A stretch of 22,623 bases of DNA, taken from positions 1 through 22,623 of the IMG/VR virus record IMGVR_UViG_3300010885_002607; one strand, written 5' to 3'. Below, piece after piece: positions 15,701 to 22,460 of this stretch. The DNA is from a virus. The translations under genes were made by a program, and so were the position numbers. The notes under the pieces are model-generated. The model ran no database searches, had not been told where the DNA came from, and saw only the letters and a list, made by a program, of their open reading frames with translations. Numbering within the stretch: position 1 is the first letter of the stretch; each line of letters begins with the position of its first letter.

Positions 15701-18700
15701 GCAGGCGTATTCATATAGTTATCAGCTAATACACCAACTAGTTCAGATAACTTCTCTTCGTTCTGAATATTTTCATCGTAGTTAGATGCAAAGTCATCTA
15801 AATACTTTTTAAGCTCAGGCATTCCTTCTAACTTAGAAGATATAGTCTCAATCATTTTTTTAGTAACATCTGCTACATTCTTATTACTCCTAATCTTATT
15901 CCATAATACAGAGTGAAATACTTCATGGGCTACAGTTCTATAGTTAGCTACAGTAAGGTTTATATGAATAGTATTTGTATCTCTATCAAATGCACCTCCA
16001 CTAGGATCTTCATTTGGATCATCTCCAATTGCTTTTCTATACTCAGCATCTGTATTGTATACCTTAAACTTAACGCCAGGAGCGATCCTTGATAGTGCTT
16101 TTTTTGCCTTAGCAACAATTTTAGCCATTCTTTTATCAGTGATGGCTTTTACAGCGTTATCAATCTCAACGTCAGAACCTGATATAAGCTGACCAAGTTC
16201 TTCTACTTCTTGTTCTAGTGTCTTAGCCTCAGCAACAACTTCTTGTTCAGCTGTAGCCTTTTCAGTTTTAGTTTCTCCAGTTTGTTCTTGTAGTGCTAAA
16301 TAAGCTTTATACCACTCGTCACGAATAGCTTTATACTCAGTATTGTTTCTCATTTCTTCAAGAGTCATCCCTTGGCTTTCAAGCTCACTGTATTTTGCCT
16401 TAAGCTTATCTCCTAACTCTTGTTCTTTAGCCTCTAGTTCTGTCGTTTGTGTAGCAGGTTGTTGCGTAATTACTGGTACTTCTAACAAAGGAGCTATTTG
16501 ATTGTCATATTTAGCATATATTTCATCATACTTAGCTCTAACATCAGCCGGCATCGATTCTTTATTTATCTCACCGTTAACTCTGTACTCTTCTATGTTA
16601 GGTATAGCGTTTGCTAACTCAGCTTGCTCTTCAGCTCTTAAAGTTTTTACTTTTTCATCATTGGAAGCCTCCTTTTTATTAGGTGTCTCCTTAACGTACT
16701 TTGTCTCTACCTCCTTGTATACAGTCTCAAATTCAGCCTGCTCAACAGTGCCGATCTGATTCTCTCTTTGCTTGATAGCTAAGTCCATAGCTATATCACC
16801 AGTGAACTTAGCTGTAGTTCCGAATCTATCCGTTACAGTTACAGCTGTAAGAGCTCCTGCATCGTCAAACTCAAAGTCTCCTTCATTTATAATCATTGTA
16901 GGAGTGTCAAGAACAACAGTCTCACCATTCTCCATGACGGCCTCTGTTCTACCTTTGTTTGATTTAAAGGTAGCAGGCATTCCGTTTACTTCTGCTGTTT
17001 GTCCTTCGAAGAATTTTTCTGCGCTGACTTTAGTTGTAGGAGCTTGTTCAGTAGTTGCAGCTGTGCCTCTTTGGGTAACAGCGACAGTTTCAGTCTTTGT
17101 TCTAAATTCATAGTTGTCTAGTTGTTCTGCTATATTCATTAATTTATCAGACAAAGCTTTCTTGGTCTGATCAGAATAATTTGCATCGTTATTAATTGAT
17201 TCTACTTCGTTGAATATTGTGTCTATAGTTGAGTTAATCTCTGAATCGTTAATGTATTCAGCGTTATTCATCTTAGCCATTACGCTATCTAATGTTCCAC
17301 CTATTCTCTCGTTTGCACCGAGCTCTGCAATGTAAGTGTTTACTTCTTGCGTTGCGTCTTCACCGAGCTCTTGGACGCTCCTGCCTGCGACAGTGCTATC
17401 GCCAAGATTTGCTTCTGGCTGCGTGGTTTGCCGTTGGCTCCCTTCTGTTTGCCCGACTTCTGGTTGTCCTTGATTAGCTCCCGGATATTCGCTTGTACTA
17501 CCTTCTGTTGTACCTTCTTGTTGCTGGATGTTGTTTTCTTTAGTGGCATTTTCTGATATTTTGTTTAGTTCACTATTTATTTCTGATATTCTGGCTTTCT
17601 GCTTAACGATTAACGCAGCATCCTTACCATCAATTTCTTGCTCTAATTTATTTCGTTCTATAATCAAGTTGAAAGAATCCTTCTTATCTCGTAACGATAA
17701 ATCAGCAGGAATAGATCTAAGTATTCCGGTGTTTCTATCAATAGACTCAAGTTCTTCTTTTGCTTCTGACTCTGTTATCTCACCATTTTTTAGTTTAATC
17801 TTGGTGTTGTACTTGATTGATTTTCTTAAGTTGTCATCCATCAACGAACCATAAAAAACATCAAAGTTGTAGTCACTAGTCTCGTTGAATTTAGCCTGCT
17901 TGTATGTGGTAGTTGATATAGCACCTCCACCCATTATTAAACCGCCTAACGCTCCAAGGGCAGCGTCCTCTGATGCCATTCCAACTGCTTCAATTAGACC
18001 ATCTTTTGTAGACAAGTCTGGTACATTTTTGAATAGTTCTTTATCATATAATTCGTTTACAAGATTTTTAGTTCCAATTTCTGTAAAACCTTGTATACCC
18101 TCAACATTTCCTTCAGTTATAGAACCAGCAGCAATCTTTATTGCACCACTCTTTACTAGTGTTGCTACATTCTTATTTATCTCTCTTTTAATCTCACCTA
18201 CAGTTGCATCTTTAGGTAAATCTGTAATAGATTTTCTAATTATTTTATTTATAATTTTATTAAAGAGGCCACTCTTACTAAAACCAACAGATGCATCATA
18301 TCCAAACTCTTCTAATGCTCCAACTGTTAAACCAAATGGAACAGATATTAGCATTTTTTCAGATTGTGTCAATCCATCAAACTCCTTACCAAGCATTTGT
18401 GTCTGCATGCTATCATATGCCATAGCGAAAAAGCCAAGAGCACCAGTTCCACTCATTTTTACACCAACACTCTCAGCTAGACCTGATATTACATTCTCAA
18501 AAATACCTCTTTCAGGAGATTTTTTATACTCCTCTGTTGTTGTTCCCAGTGTAGATATTGTGGTATAAGCTTCATCAAGTCTTGGCATTATAAATCTCTT
18601 TGCTTTAGCTAATACCTTTTCTTTTATATTATCATCAGACATACCTTCATCTTTATACCTTTGGTATGTTGAAGCATCAGTTAAGTTTTTAGCATCCATT

Positions 18701-20364
18701 AAATTTACACCTACGTCCATAGAAACTCCTAGAATTGTTTTTTCAATAGACTTTGAAGAGAATCCACTTAAAAAAGAACTTGCCCAGTTTCCTATTACAC
18801 TACCTTTTTTAGATTGTTCTAATGCATATGCTCCAGTAATTTTATTCCAATTTTTATCTACTTCAGATATCTTGTTTGCTTTTTCATTTAACTTATATTC
18901 CTTAACAGCTAACTCATGCATTCTATTGTTTATAGCAACTCTTTCAGCATCAGTTGGATTTCGGTTGTATGCGTCTATCTGTTTCTTTAAATTATCATAA
19001 TCTCCTTTTAGCCACTCGTACTCATCTTTAATAGCAAAAGAAGCTCTTTCCAATACATTTTCAAACTGATCATCTCCAATAAGTTCTTTACCATACTTAG
19101 CAGGATTTTTAGCCATAAGATTAGTAGATTTAAGCATCCATGTCAAGTGATTTAATGCATCAGCTCTACCATTTTTAAATTCCTCTTCTGTAGGAGAAAA
19201 CTTTTTCCACTCAGTATTAGTCATGTACGCACCCTTCATGAAGTCTCTTAACTTCTTTGCGTTATCTTCACTTAGACCATCTGAATAATTACCTTCTTTA
19301 GCTATCGAAAGCGATCCACGTCCACCAAGAGGGATTTCAATCTCTTTAGTTTTAGTAGATCCGTCAGGAGTAAATTTAACAGTCAAGTAGTTACCCATAC
19401 CTGACTCTTCAAATACAAATCCAGAACCACTAAACTTTTTTCTTAATTCATCAACAACATATTCTTCTGTATTAGATATAAGATTTAAATCAATGTTATC
19501 ATCTATTTTATCAAATATGTCGTTCTTTTTATCTTGCTCATACTTTACTATTTTCCATTTTACACTTTCTTTAGCTAGAGCACTCTTTGTTTTTTCGTCG
19601 TTAATATCTCCGTTAACATCAATGTCGTATCCTCTTTCTTTTAAACGCTCTTGAGTGTCTACGTTGTTATAGTATTTAACTCTTGATTTTAAATCAGTTG
19701 CTTTTTTAGATTCAATATCGTTAACTGCCTTCAATTGATTGGATGTTATCCCAACCTTACTAGACAACATATCATTATATCTATCAATAGATTTTGGATC
19801 AACATTTGCAGGTTTCGCTGCTATATTTTTGCTAGGAACTCCTTCTTTAGCTCTCTTAACATCTGCCTCAGACCAATTAAGAATAGCAGCCATTTCTGTG
19901 TCAGAAAGTTCTTTCTCAACCTCTAATCTATTAATATAAGATTTTAGCTTTCTTTGTGTCTCAGCAAAAGCTTGCTCTTCAGGTTTAAAAGATGCAGTTA
20001 GTGATTGTTTTATTTTAGCTTGTTCTTGTGCTATCGAACCAGAAGATACCGAAGCCTTTTGAGTTTTCTGTTTTCCTGTAACCGGCAACCCAGCTTCCTT
20101 TAGAGTTTTTAAATACCACGACCCATCTTGCGAAGTAGATTCTTTTTTTTGCGAAGTAGAACTTTTTTTTTTAATAGGAACAGCCTCGAAAGCCGTATTA
20201 AATGTATTAAAGTCAATAGACTTTATTAATCCACTTGACCTACCTAAGTCATATATTTTTTTTCTTTGTGCAGAATTAGCCTTTGAAAATGTATTAAAAT
20301 CTGTAGTTTTAATAAGGCCGCTTGATTTATATAAACTATATAATTTCTTAAGTTTGTCGTCCAT
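9754..20364 (-). CDS. Giant polyvalent virion/ejection protein (3536 aa), T7 gp16-like position
   Basis: Last gene of a gp14-gp15-gp16-like trio; it probably rides in the virion and enters the cell with the DNA. Parts in order: a duplicated motif SSGLIK-x-x-DFNTF (8-29 and 37-58); a lysine/serine linker; helical regions; hydrophobic glycine-rich segments about 640-700 and 795-815 (GALGGLIMGGG); a low-complexity Q/T/E/G linker 939-1009; coiled coils; a metallopeptidase-like domain about 1400-1560 with H1480-E-V-F-H1484 and E1537/E1541 as possible third ligand; an AT-rich module 1600-1990 that includes a domain around 1655-1840; a domain 1990-2240 with H2149-D-F-F-G-H2154, GEENAW and TRGQN (2189-2193); then long helical regions and a hydrophobic segment near 3242-3259. 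The first ATG follows an A-rich leader. Membrane insertion or DNA translocation is inferred by analogy to gp16. I see no lysozyme/transglycosylase motif. The reading frame is uninterrupted. Confidence 0.85.
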   Translation of the reverse strand: MDDKLKKLYSLYKSSGLIKTTDFNTFSKANSAQRKKIYDLGRSSGLIKSIDFNTFNTAFEAVPIKKKSSTSQKKESTSQDGSWYLKTLKEAGLPVTGKQKTQKASVSSGSIAQEQAKIKQSLTASFKPEEQAFAETQRKLKSYINRLEVEKELSDTEMAAILNWSEADVKRAKEGVPSKNIAAKPANVDPKSIDRYNDMLSSKVGITSNQLKAVNDIESKKATDLKSRVKYYNNVDTQERLKERGYDIDVNGDINDEKTKSALAKESVKWKIVKYEQDKKNDIFDKIDDNIDLNLISNTEEYVVDELRKKFSGSGFVFEESGMGNYLTVKFTPDGSTKTKEIEIPLGGRGSLSIAKEGNYSDGLSEDNAKKLRDFMKGAYMTNTEWKKFSPTEEEFKNGRADALNHLTWMLKSTNLMAKNPAKYGKELIGDDQFENVLERASFAIKDEYEWLKGDYDNLKKQIDAYNRNPTDAERVAINNRMHELAVKEYKLNEKANKISEVDKNWNKITGAYALEQSKKGSVIGNWASSFLSGFSSKSIEKTILGVSMDVGVNLMDAKNLTDASTYQRYKDEGMSDDNIKEKVLAKAKRFIMPRLDEAYTTISTLGTTTEEYKKSPERGIFENVISGLAESVGVKMSGTGALGFFAMAYDSMQTQMLGKEFDGLTQSEKMLISVPFGLTVGALEEFGYDASVGFSKSGLFNKIINKIIRKSITDLPKDATVGEIKREINKNVATLVKSGAIKIAAGSITEGNVEGIQGFTEIGTKNLVNELYDKELFKNVPDLSTKDGLIEAVGMASEDAALGALGGLIMGGGAISTTTYKQAKFNETSDYNFDVFYGSLMDDNLRKSIKYNTKIKLKNGEITESEAKEELESIDRNTGILRSIPADLSLRDKKDSFNLIIERNKLEQEIDGKDAALIVKQKARISEINSELNKISENATKENNIQQQEGTTEGSTSEYPGANQGQPEVGQTEGSQRQTTQPEANLGDSTVAGRSVQELGEDATQEVNTYIAELGANERIGGTLDSVMAKMNNAEYINDSEINSTIDTIFNEVESINNDANYSDQTKKALSDKLMNIAEQLDNYEFRTKTETVAVTQRGTAATTEQAPTTKVSAEKFFEGQTAEVNGMPATFKSNKGRTEAVMENGETVVLDTPTMIINEGDFEFDDAGALTAVTVTDRFGTTAKFTGDIAMDLAIKQRENQIGTVEQAEFETVYKEVETKYVKETPNKKEASNDEKVKTLRAEEQAELANAIPNIEEYRVNGEINKESMPADVRAKYDEIYAKYDNQIAPLLEVPVITQQPATQTTELEAKEQELGDKLKAKYSELESQGMTLEEMRNNTEYKAIRDEWYKAYLALQEQTGETKTEKATAEQEVVAEAKTLEQEVEELGQLISGSDVEIDNAVKAITDKRMAKIVAKAKKALSRIAPGVKFKVYNTDAEYRKAIGDDPNEDPSGGAFDRDTNTIHINLTVANYRTVAHEVFHSVLWNKIRSNKNVADVTKKMIETISSKLEGMPELKKYLDDFASNYDENIQNEEKLSELVGVLADNYMNTPASIKDIIARWIDRLAKIFGLDPYNRNEVYDMLKTIARKTAKGKVIKQSDVKIIESVDNGTSFESEYVSTNGTVVNTPSIRKSKFVNTVVKKSDIIDINDLEGKPLEIVYYDNFTSSPYELKNRVSGSTVKRKGEGGPGYSYRDEIRKKNIIAAFTTVTKGLNLIQGVRSRNEIAGEPAVVGVALQNKETGHLGNKTTARDFYSPVDGQIAQAVNDGLLSEQEAVKMLKGAVVAYESTKKGQDSKSSLGFTSNDFNSLNEFFDKIYNISFERRGTFNAIAIPSKASLKITSATKPYVITWLNSGIPTLNEYYEETTEEYTKEAEAHDIVKYLDPKLDVIGVDSSVNVSEKEIERAKEMGVEIVTIDDSLTHTSYPVVLFGKNIGIPSTFNSVRDMAQEWNVPNPFFKAGRRSDKSEPVRIPKTEATSKKPNILKQKPVAGNKLFNEPLKDATTIAERYAKKSGIKMQEVIPVTSLDKENSKAISDEFEKMKDDPTNPEVAKSYNAMAEETIAQYKEIVKDGYFVEINNEEPYSSSEDMIKDLKENKRFKVFSTESGFGDDGITEKQRAENPLLKDSGFKDVNGETLLVNDVFRFVHDFFGHAKFGNSFGPIGEENAWMIHSVMYSPLARRAMTSETRGQNSYVNFSGINEEAFRLRDKARALRQEGKIEQANKLVEKVYEIMKFADQKVGLMPEWVSGTGSIDGAVKVRKQKPSGISAIIKLAKENTFSDAAIRQYLLNKGFSEEQIDNAMAPYMAKENAKNDFNIEYSRLIDEGATEENAFNEAMYNVVYSLDDDMLIQEVSRELMNSYGKKTTTSAKKPKTFTIIADDAKGLAAIIKIEAKAIREKKKETKEVLASIAAQVKDMVTKGKISVRQMSAIINALKNTNLDNRVMVDRYVDYVSRVISRADFIERVNKGMNFKKAIKRNLKNKANPFVAVAKSFTELNPKWVVDIDRYNEIAELVFNSVKPTRISKGEVSFKSEADINLIGKYIAEEQANHLKIKEENLRALYEKATGEKSEGKSVSDMLNELRGDKVKTDYTDKIKKALKEKIKQYKELVTENDPKEVKQAVNVDIDLIDAKLAIGILDALDTYFANDSNASLKALMATYKGIVMAKNFKLVAKPLRLIGSKKVGRAQSQEFTNINIVLKRMFRGQNAALSFMEAIGFNDMIQGSNRAERQAIDKQNEYSTMFKKVKNFNSAENIFERNVIAFIARRDINANAEESINKRIKLLKDSVDVLRKSGTSIEIAKADLYEKVLKKLGLYEEGATLESARNKAESYNLSAVDFVTNMFSEIYDSLSDTALGVYNTMLENDINYTPDKYSTLDAKIGKDEFDLDSSGFMMFNSNFKVDENKASVLMSTNRPERLPKNMYVDLDFDSNMFRSYRLALNDMYTAEAIRQANAFINSDEFENIIPTAEDRAIVESAIKSYVITKKGKNYIEKSSMSFMNSLLDTIGGFGAVRALGGFSQFLNQFSTAQMNTFINAGEYMRPLDLFDKDLAKMIANSGLPISNLGVEAVTTIENADKELEKVKIAAGAMSAIDKYGLSYIKKYNEKLLKFVLSNPDRYARIQAFAAYYRKSMKAQGLKADFSAPMNEKAARYAQSMIDANMDVSDTAMRGKFFTDKEPYKKIIKQIFFPFSTFSLNQRNRVWSDVAVVANPLASNEDKATAVRSFVAFSAEFAAYNSIRYGVGLLLIHAACLAMGLDDEEEKAIVDKYTENLLKSIKSSAVTDILSPSPVFDEATLNAMNKLMLATGIGSASEEDFQKYISEVNDKRAFQGKEPLTEDEVKDKKDKFFEDEQFQFYVDNEKSTGMLGIQLTKMSELYDILKARSTGYYTRKKYAGGGEEEVKLSDEAKEKLDYIALLKLVGATVGTREVDQVADKMFKIAKEKYTFTEKQNEKYEAVKKKYKVDPYKMSLIKSSMKEETMLEEIEYIESTGGLTPTQSKEYAKLREYGAIDGWGLDDIRNGKTTEEIIASRK
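17340..17549 (-). CDS. Overprinted small basic phage protein (69 aa) nested in the giant gene
   Basis: An ATG-to-TAA frame lying entirely inside the giant gene in its +1 frame. The product starts MPLKK, continues with a basic helix (VVQANIRELIKDN), a G/K-rich hinge, and PRSQKQILAIALSQAGAS. This closely recalls small basic phage proteins that start MPLKK and end with a KQ-x-x-AIALS-x-AG segment. Over the same DNA the giant protein is a formless Q/T/E/G linker. GC content jumps to about 57% in the two lines 17341-17460 against roughly 22-45% in other counted lines of the gene, and many codons in this frame end in G or C. The leader is A-rich (AAAATATCAGAAA). No separate promoter is visible, so it would be translated from the late mRNA. 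Function of the family is unknown to me; the basic charge fits nucleic-acid binding. Confidence 0.6.
   Translation of the reverse strand: MPLKKTTSSNKKVQQKVVQANIRELIKDNQKSGKQKGANGKPRSQKQILAIALSQAGASKSSVKTQRKK
20128..20172 (-). repeat. Short tandem repeat with A8 and A10 tracts in the giant gene
   Basis: TTGCGAAGTAGA occurs at 20128-20139 and 20149-20160 (period 21 bases, 7 codons: STSQKKE then STSQ). On the coding strand each copy is preceded by an A run: 10 A at 20172-20163 and 8 A at 20150-20143, encoding lysine runs near residues 65-74. Such runs are prone to polymerase slippage. Confidence 0.75.
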
Positions 20365-20388
20365 TTTTTATTTTTCTTGTGTTAATTA

Positions 20389-21801
20389 TTACCATAACTT
20401 ATCTACTGCTCCTTCTGCACTTCCGCCTACGCCTACGCCTCCACCATTTCTAACGTCCTCAAACGCTTTCTTTTGTTTCTCCCACTTGTCTAAAGATGTT
20501 AAACCTAAGTAAGTTCTAAGTTGGTCTAGCTCTTTTATTCCAGTATTTTTTACCTTTTTAGTATTATTATCTATGACTGTCCATCCACTATTTGGTTCAT
20601 ATTTAAATGTGTATTTACCTCCAGATAGATTACTTAAGGCAACTGGGTCTTTTTTAGCATTCGCATAGTATACCTTTTGATATAAACTAAAGTCTTGTTG
20701 TTCAGGTGTTTCAGGTTCAGGATTAGATTGAGGTGCATAAACAGGTGGTGCTGATGCATTAACCTTAGTCTCAATACTCATTTCAATTTCTTGATCAACT
20801 CTTTCTTTAGCTAATTTAAGTTGAGACTCTGTTAAATCTGGTTGAAATATACCATTATCGTCCTTCTTCCACTTAATAAATGAGTCCTCTATTTTCTTTT
20901 CATCATCTGATGTAAACTCTTTACCAACCTCCTCATAGTTAGCTTTTGTTTCAGCTATTAATTCCTTTAACTTTTGCTCTTTATCTAAATCACTAGTATA
21001 GTATACTGCATCATTAATTACACCGTTATCAGTTAGAACACTTAGTGCCGATCTTGGGTTTGATACAATTGCATTTACTGCATTTATTTTTGCTAGTTTA
21101 TATTCTTTATCTCCTTGATTTTTAATAGACGTAGTGGTCATCTCTCCACCTCTACCAAACTGACTCCATTTATCTGAAGCTGCCCAGGTACTAGTTACTC
21201 CTTCTACAGCAGTTGGAAGGTCAAGTCTATTTAACTGAATATTTTCAGGATTAGATAAGTCTTTATAATCAATAAGACTTCCATCAGGATTCTGCATGTA
21301 CATGAAACCATCAGCTGATATAACCGGAACCTTACCCTTTAGGTCTGCCATTTTAGCGTACTCAGAATAAAGAAACGACTCACCATCTCCTGCTTCAGTA
21401 AAACCATTTGCACCAGGAGTATTACGCTCAACAAATAGTTTATACCTAGCGTCTACATCCTTTGTTTGATTAGCAAAGTCTACCCAGTTCTCTTGAGCAT
21501 TAGATAGTCTTTTCTTAACATCGTTAGTAGATATCTCTCCTGCCTTCCACTTGTTGTGCAAATCAAGAGCATAGTCCTTATACTTCTTTGATCCATCAAG
21601 AACAAATGATGTAAGATTACCATTGGCTAAACCTCCGGTCTCATTAAGCTTCTTAACAGTCTCGTCGTATATCTTGTTAGTCTCCTCATCACTCTTGGCT
21701 TTAGCTACACCAATATCAGATAAACCCTTAGCTATCTTATCAGTAAGTCCAGCCCAATCTACTGCTGTAGACTGTCTATATACTATATCTTCTAATGCCA
21801 T
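20389..21801 (-). CDS. Probable internal virion protein (470 aa), T7 gp15-like position
   Basis: Chosen start is the ATG whose first base is 21801 (MALEDIVYRQSTAVDWAGL). A longer frame to 21867 would overlap the upstream gene by 62 bases, whereas this start leaves a 4-base gap (stop, TAAT, ATG). The N-terminus has a DWAGLTDKIAKGLSDIG helix and coiled-coil-like charged helices (about 30-110). The middle has aromatic and glycine segments (GFMYMQNPDG); a proline/glutamine-rich linker lies near 375-395 (APPVYAPQSNPEPETPEQQ); a small beta domain follows (GGKYTFKYEPNSGWTVID); and a glycine-rich tail ends the protein (VRNGGGVGVGGSAEG). No enzyme motif. Position between a gp14-like gene and a giant gp16-like gene suggests a DNA-ejection protein; this is context inference. 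Confidence 0.7.
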   Translation of the reverse strand: MALEDIVYRQSTAVDWAGLTDKIAKGLSDIGVAKAKSDEETNKIYDETVKKLNETGGLANGNLTSFVLDGSKKYKDYALDLHNKWKAGEISTNDVKKRLSNAQENWVDFANQTKDVDARYKLFVERNTPGANGFTEAGDGESFLYSEYAKMADLKGKVPVISADGFMYMQNPDGSLIDYKDLSNPENIQLNRLDLPTAVEGVTSTWAASDKWSQFGRGGEMTTTSIKNQGDKEYKLAKINAVNAIVSNPRSALSVLTDNGVINDAVYYTSDLDKEQKLKELIAETKANYEEVGKEFTSDDEKKIEDSFIKWKKDDNGIFQPDLTESQLKLAKERVDQEIEMSIETKVNASAPPVYAPQSNPEPETPEQQDFSLYQKVYYANAKKDPVALSNLSGGKYTFKYEPNSGWTVIDNNTKKVKNTGIKELDQLRTYLGLTSLDKWEKQKKAFEDVRNGGGVGVGGSAEGAVDKLW

Positions 21802-21805
21802 ATTA

Positions 21806-22408
21806 TCAAGTTGTAGTAGTTTTTGGAATTCCTGCTCCTGGTAAGTAATCTCCAGTTGAAGGATCAAAGTCTTGTTGAGCGTACTGTAGCCCTGATGCTA
21901 GCCCTCCAAATATATTTTTTAATGCAGCAGCCTTATTCGCTGACGCATTTGTGTAATCCATATTTGCTTGATTAAATCTTAAAGTATTAATATCATTTCT
22001 TAAATTATAATCATCTTGATTTATCCTTGATTGTTCTTGGGCATACATCAAATCTCTATTGTACTTGGCTTCATTAGCAGCAGCCCCCATTTCAAGTGCC
22101 GATTGATTGTTAGCCTGCTGTACATTACCAAGTGCTCCTATCGCTACTTCAGCTCCCATTTGTTGAGCGGCATTAACATTTGCTGCTGTATTTCTGTCTA
22201 CAATATCTTGGGCTAATGTAGATGTCGGGACTTGAACAGTAGCCATTGCGTTCTGCTGTTTATTACTTGACATAGAATTTAGTGCAGCCTCGCTTTTTTT
22301 CTCGGCTGCTTTCATTGCTCTATTTTGTTGTATTGTCTGAACTATACTAGCGACGGAACCTAGTCCTGATGCTACTGCTGATCCTATTCCGAAACCGAAA
22401 CCTCCCAT
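21806..22408 (-). CDS. Probable internal virion protein (200 aa), T7 gp14-like
   Basis: The N-terminus (MGGFGFGIGSAVASGLGSV) is hydrophobic and glycine/alanine/serine-rich, as in T7-type gp14 proteins that form an outer-membrane pore during DNA ejection; length (200 aa against about 196 aa in T7) also fits. After residue 25 come alanine/glutamine-rich helices (QTIQQNRAMKAAEKKSEAAL) and a long polar helix in the middle (QQANNQSALEMGAAANEAKY and following), then a C-terminal helix (AAALKNIFGGLASGLQYAQ) and a short polar tail ending in KTTTT. No cleavable signal-peptide pattern. It is the first gene after a TAnnTTTG element on the minus strand and is followed after 4 bases by the 470-aa gene. 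Family assignment is by composition, size and order, not by detectable identity. Confidence 0.7.
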   Translation of the reverse strand: MGGFGFGIGSAVASGLGSVASIVQTIQQNRAMKAAEKKSEAALNSMSSNKQQNAMATVQVPTSTLAQDIVDRNTAANVNAAQQMGAEVAIGALGNVQQANNQSALEMGAAANEAKYNRDLMYAQEQSRINQDDYNLRNDINTLRFNQANMDYTNASANKAAALKNIFGGLASGLQYAQQDFDPSTGDYLPGAGIPKTTTT

Positions 22409-22434
22409 AATTATTATTCTTAATTATTAATTAC

Positions 22435-22442
22435 CAAAGTTA
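22435..22442 (-). promoter_or_regulatory. Bacteroidota -7 promoter element TAACTTTG for the ejection-protein genes
   Basis: Reading the minus strand, TAACTTTG matches TAnnTTTG and lies 26 bases before the start codon of the 200-aa gene, in the 52-base gap after the upstream structural gene. No TTG -33 box is evident. It would begin a transcript of about 12.7 kb covering the three virion genes. Confidence 0.45.
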
Positions 22443-22460
22443 AGAAAAAATATTGAGTAG

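Noticed and set aside
17316-17371. An 11-bp repeat CACCGAGCTCT at 17316-17326 and 17361-17371
   Set aside because: Spacing is 45 bases in the same frame of the giant gene and both encode an ELG segment; only two copies, so no array or clear regulatory role.
17292-17556. Two open plus-strand frames (17292-17477 and 17347-17556) over the GC island
   Set aside because: They arise because the GC-rich DNA has few stops; their products are leucine/cysteine-rich and unlike known phage proteins, in contrast to the minus-strand nested frame.
17885-18568. A 227-aa open frame on the plus strand, opposite the giant gene
   Set aside because: Its product is a proline/serine/isoleucine-rich sequence typical of the antisense of a helical coding region, with no promoter element or motif. 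Treated as a shadow.
9754-20364. Interpretation of the giant protein as a tail tape measure
   Set aside because: Composition includes globular, catalytic-looking domains and the position follows gp14/gp15-like genes; a tape measure would be dominated by regular helix repeats.
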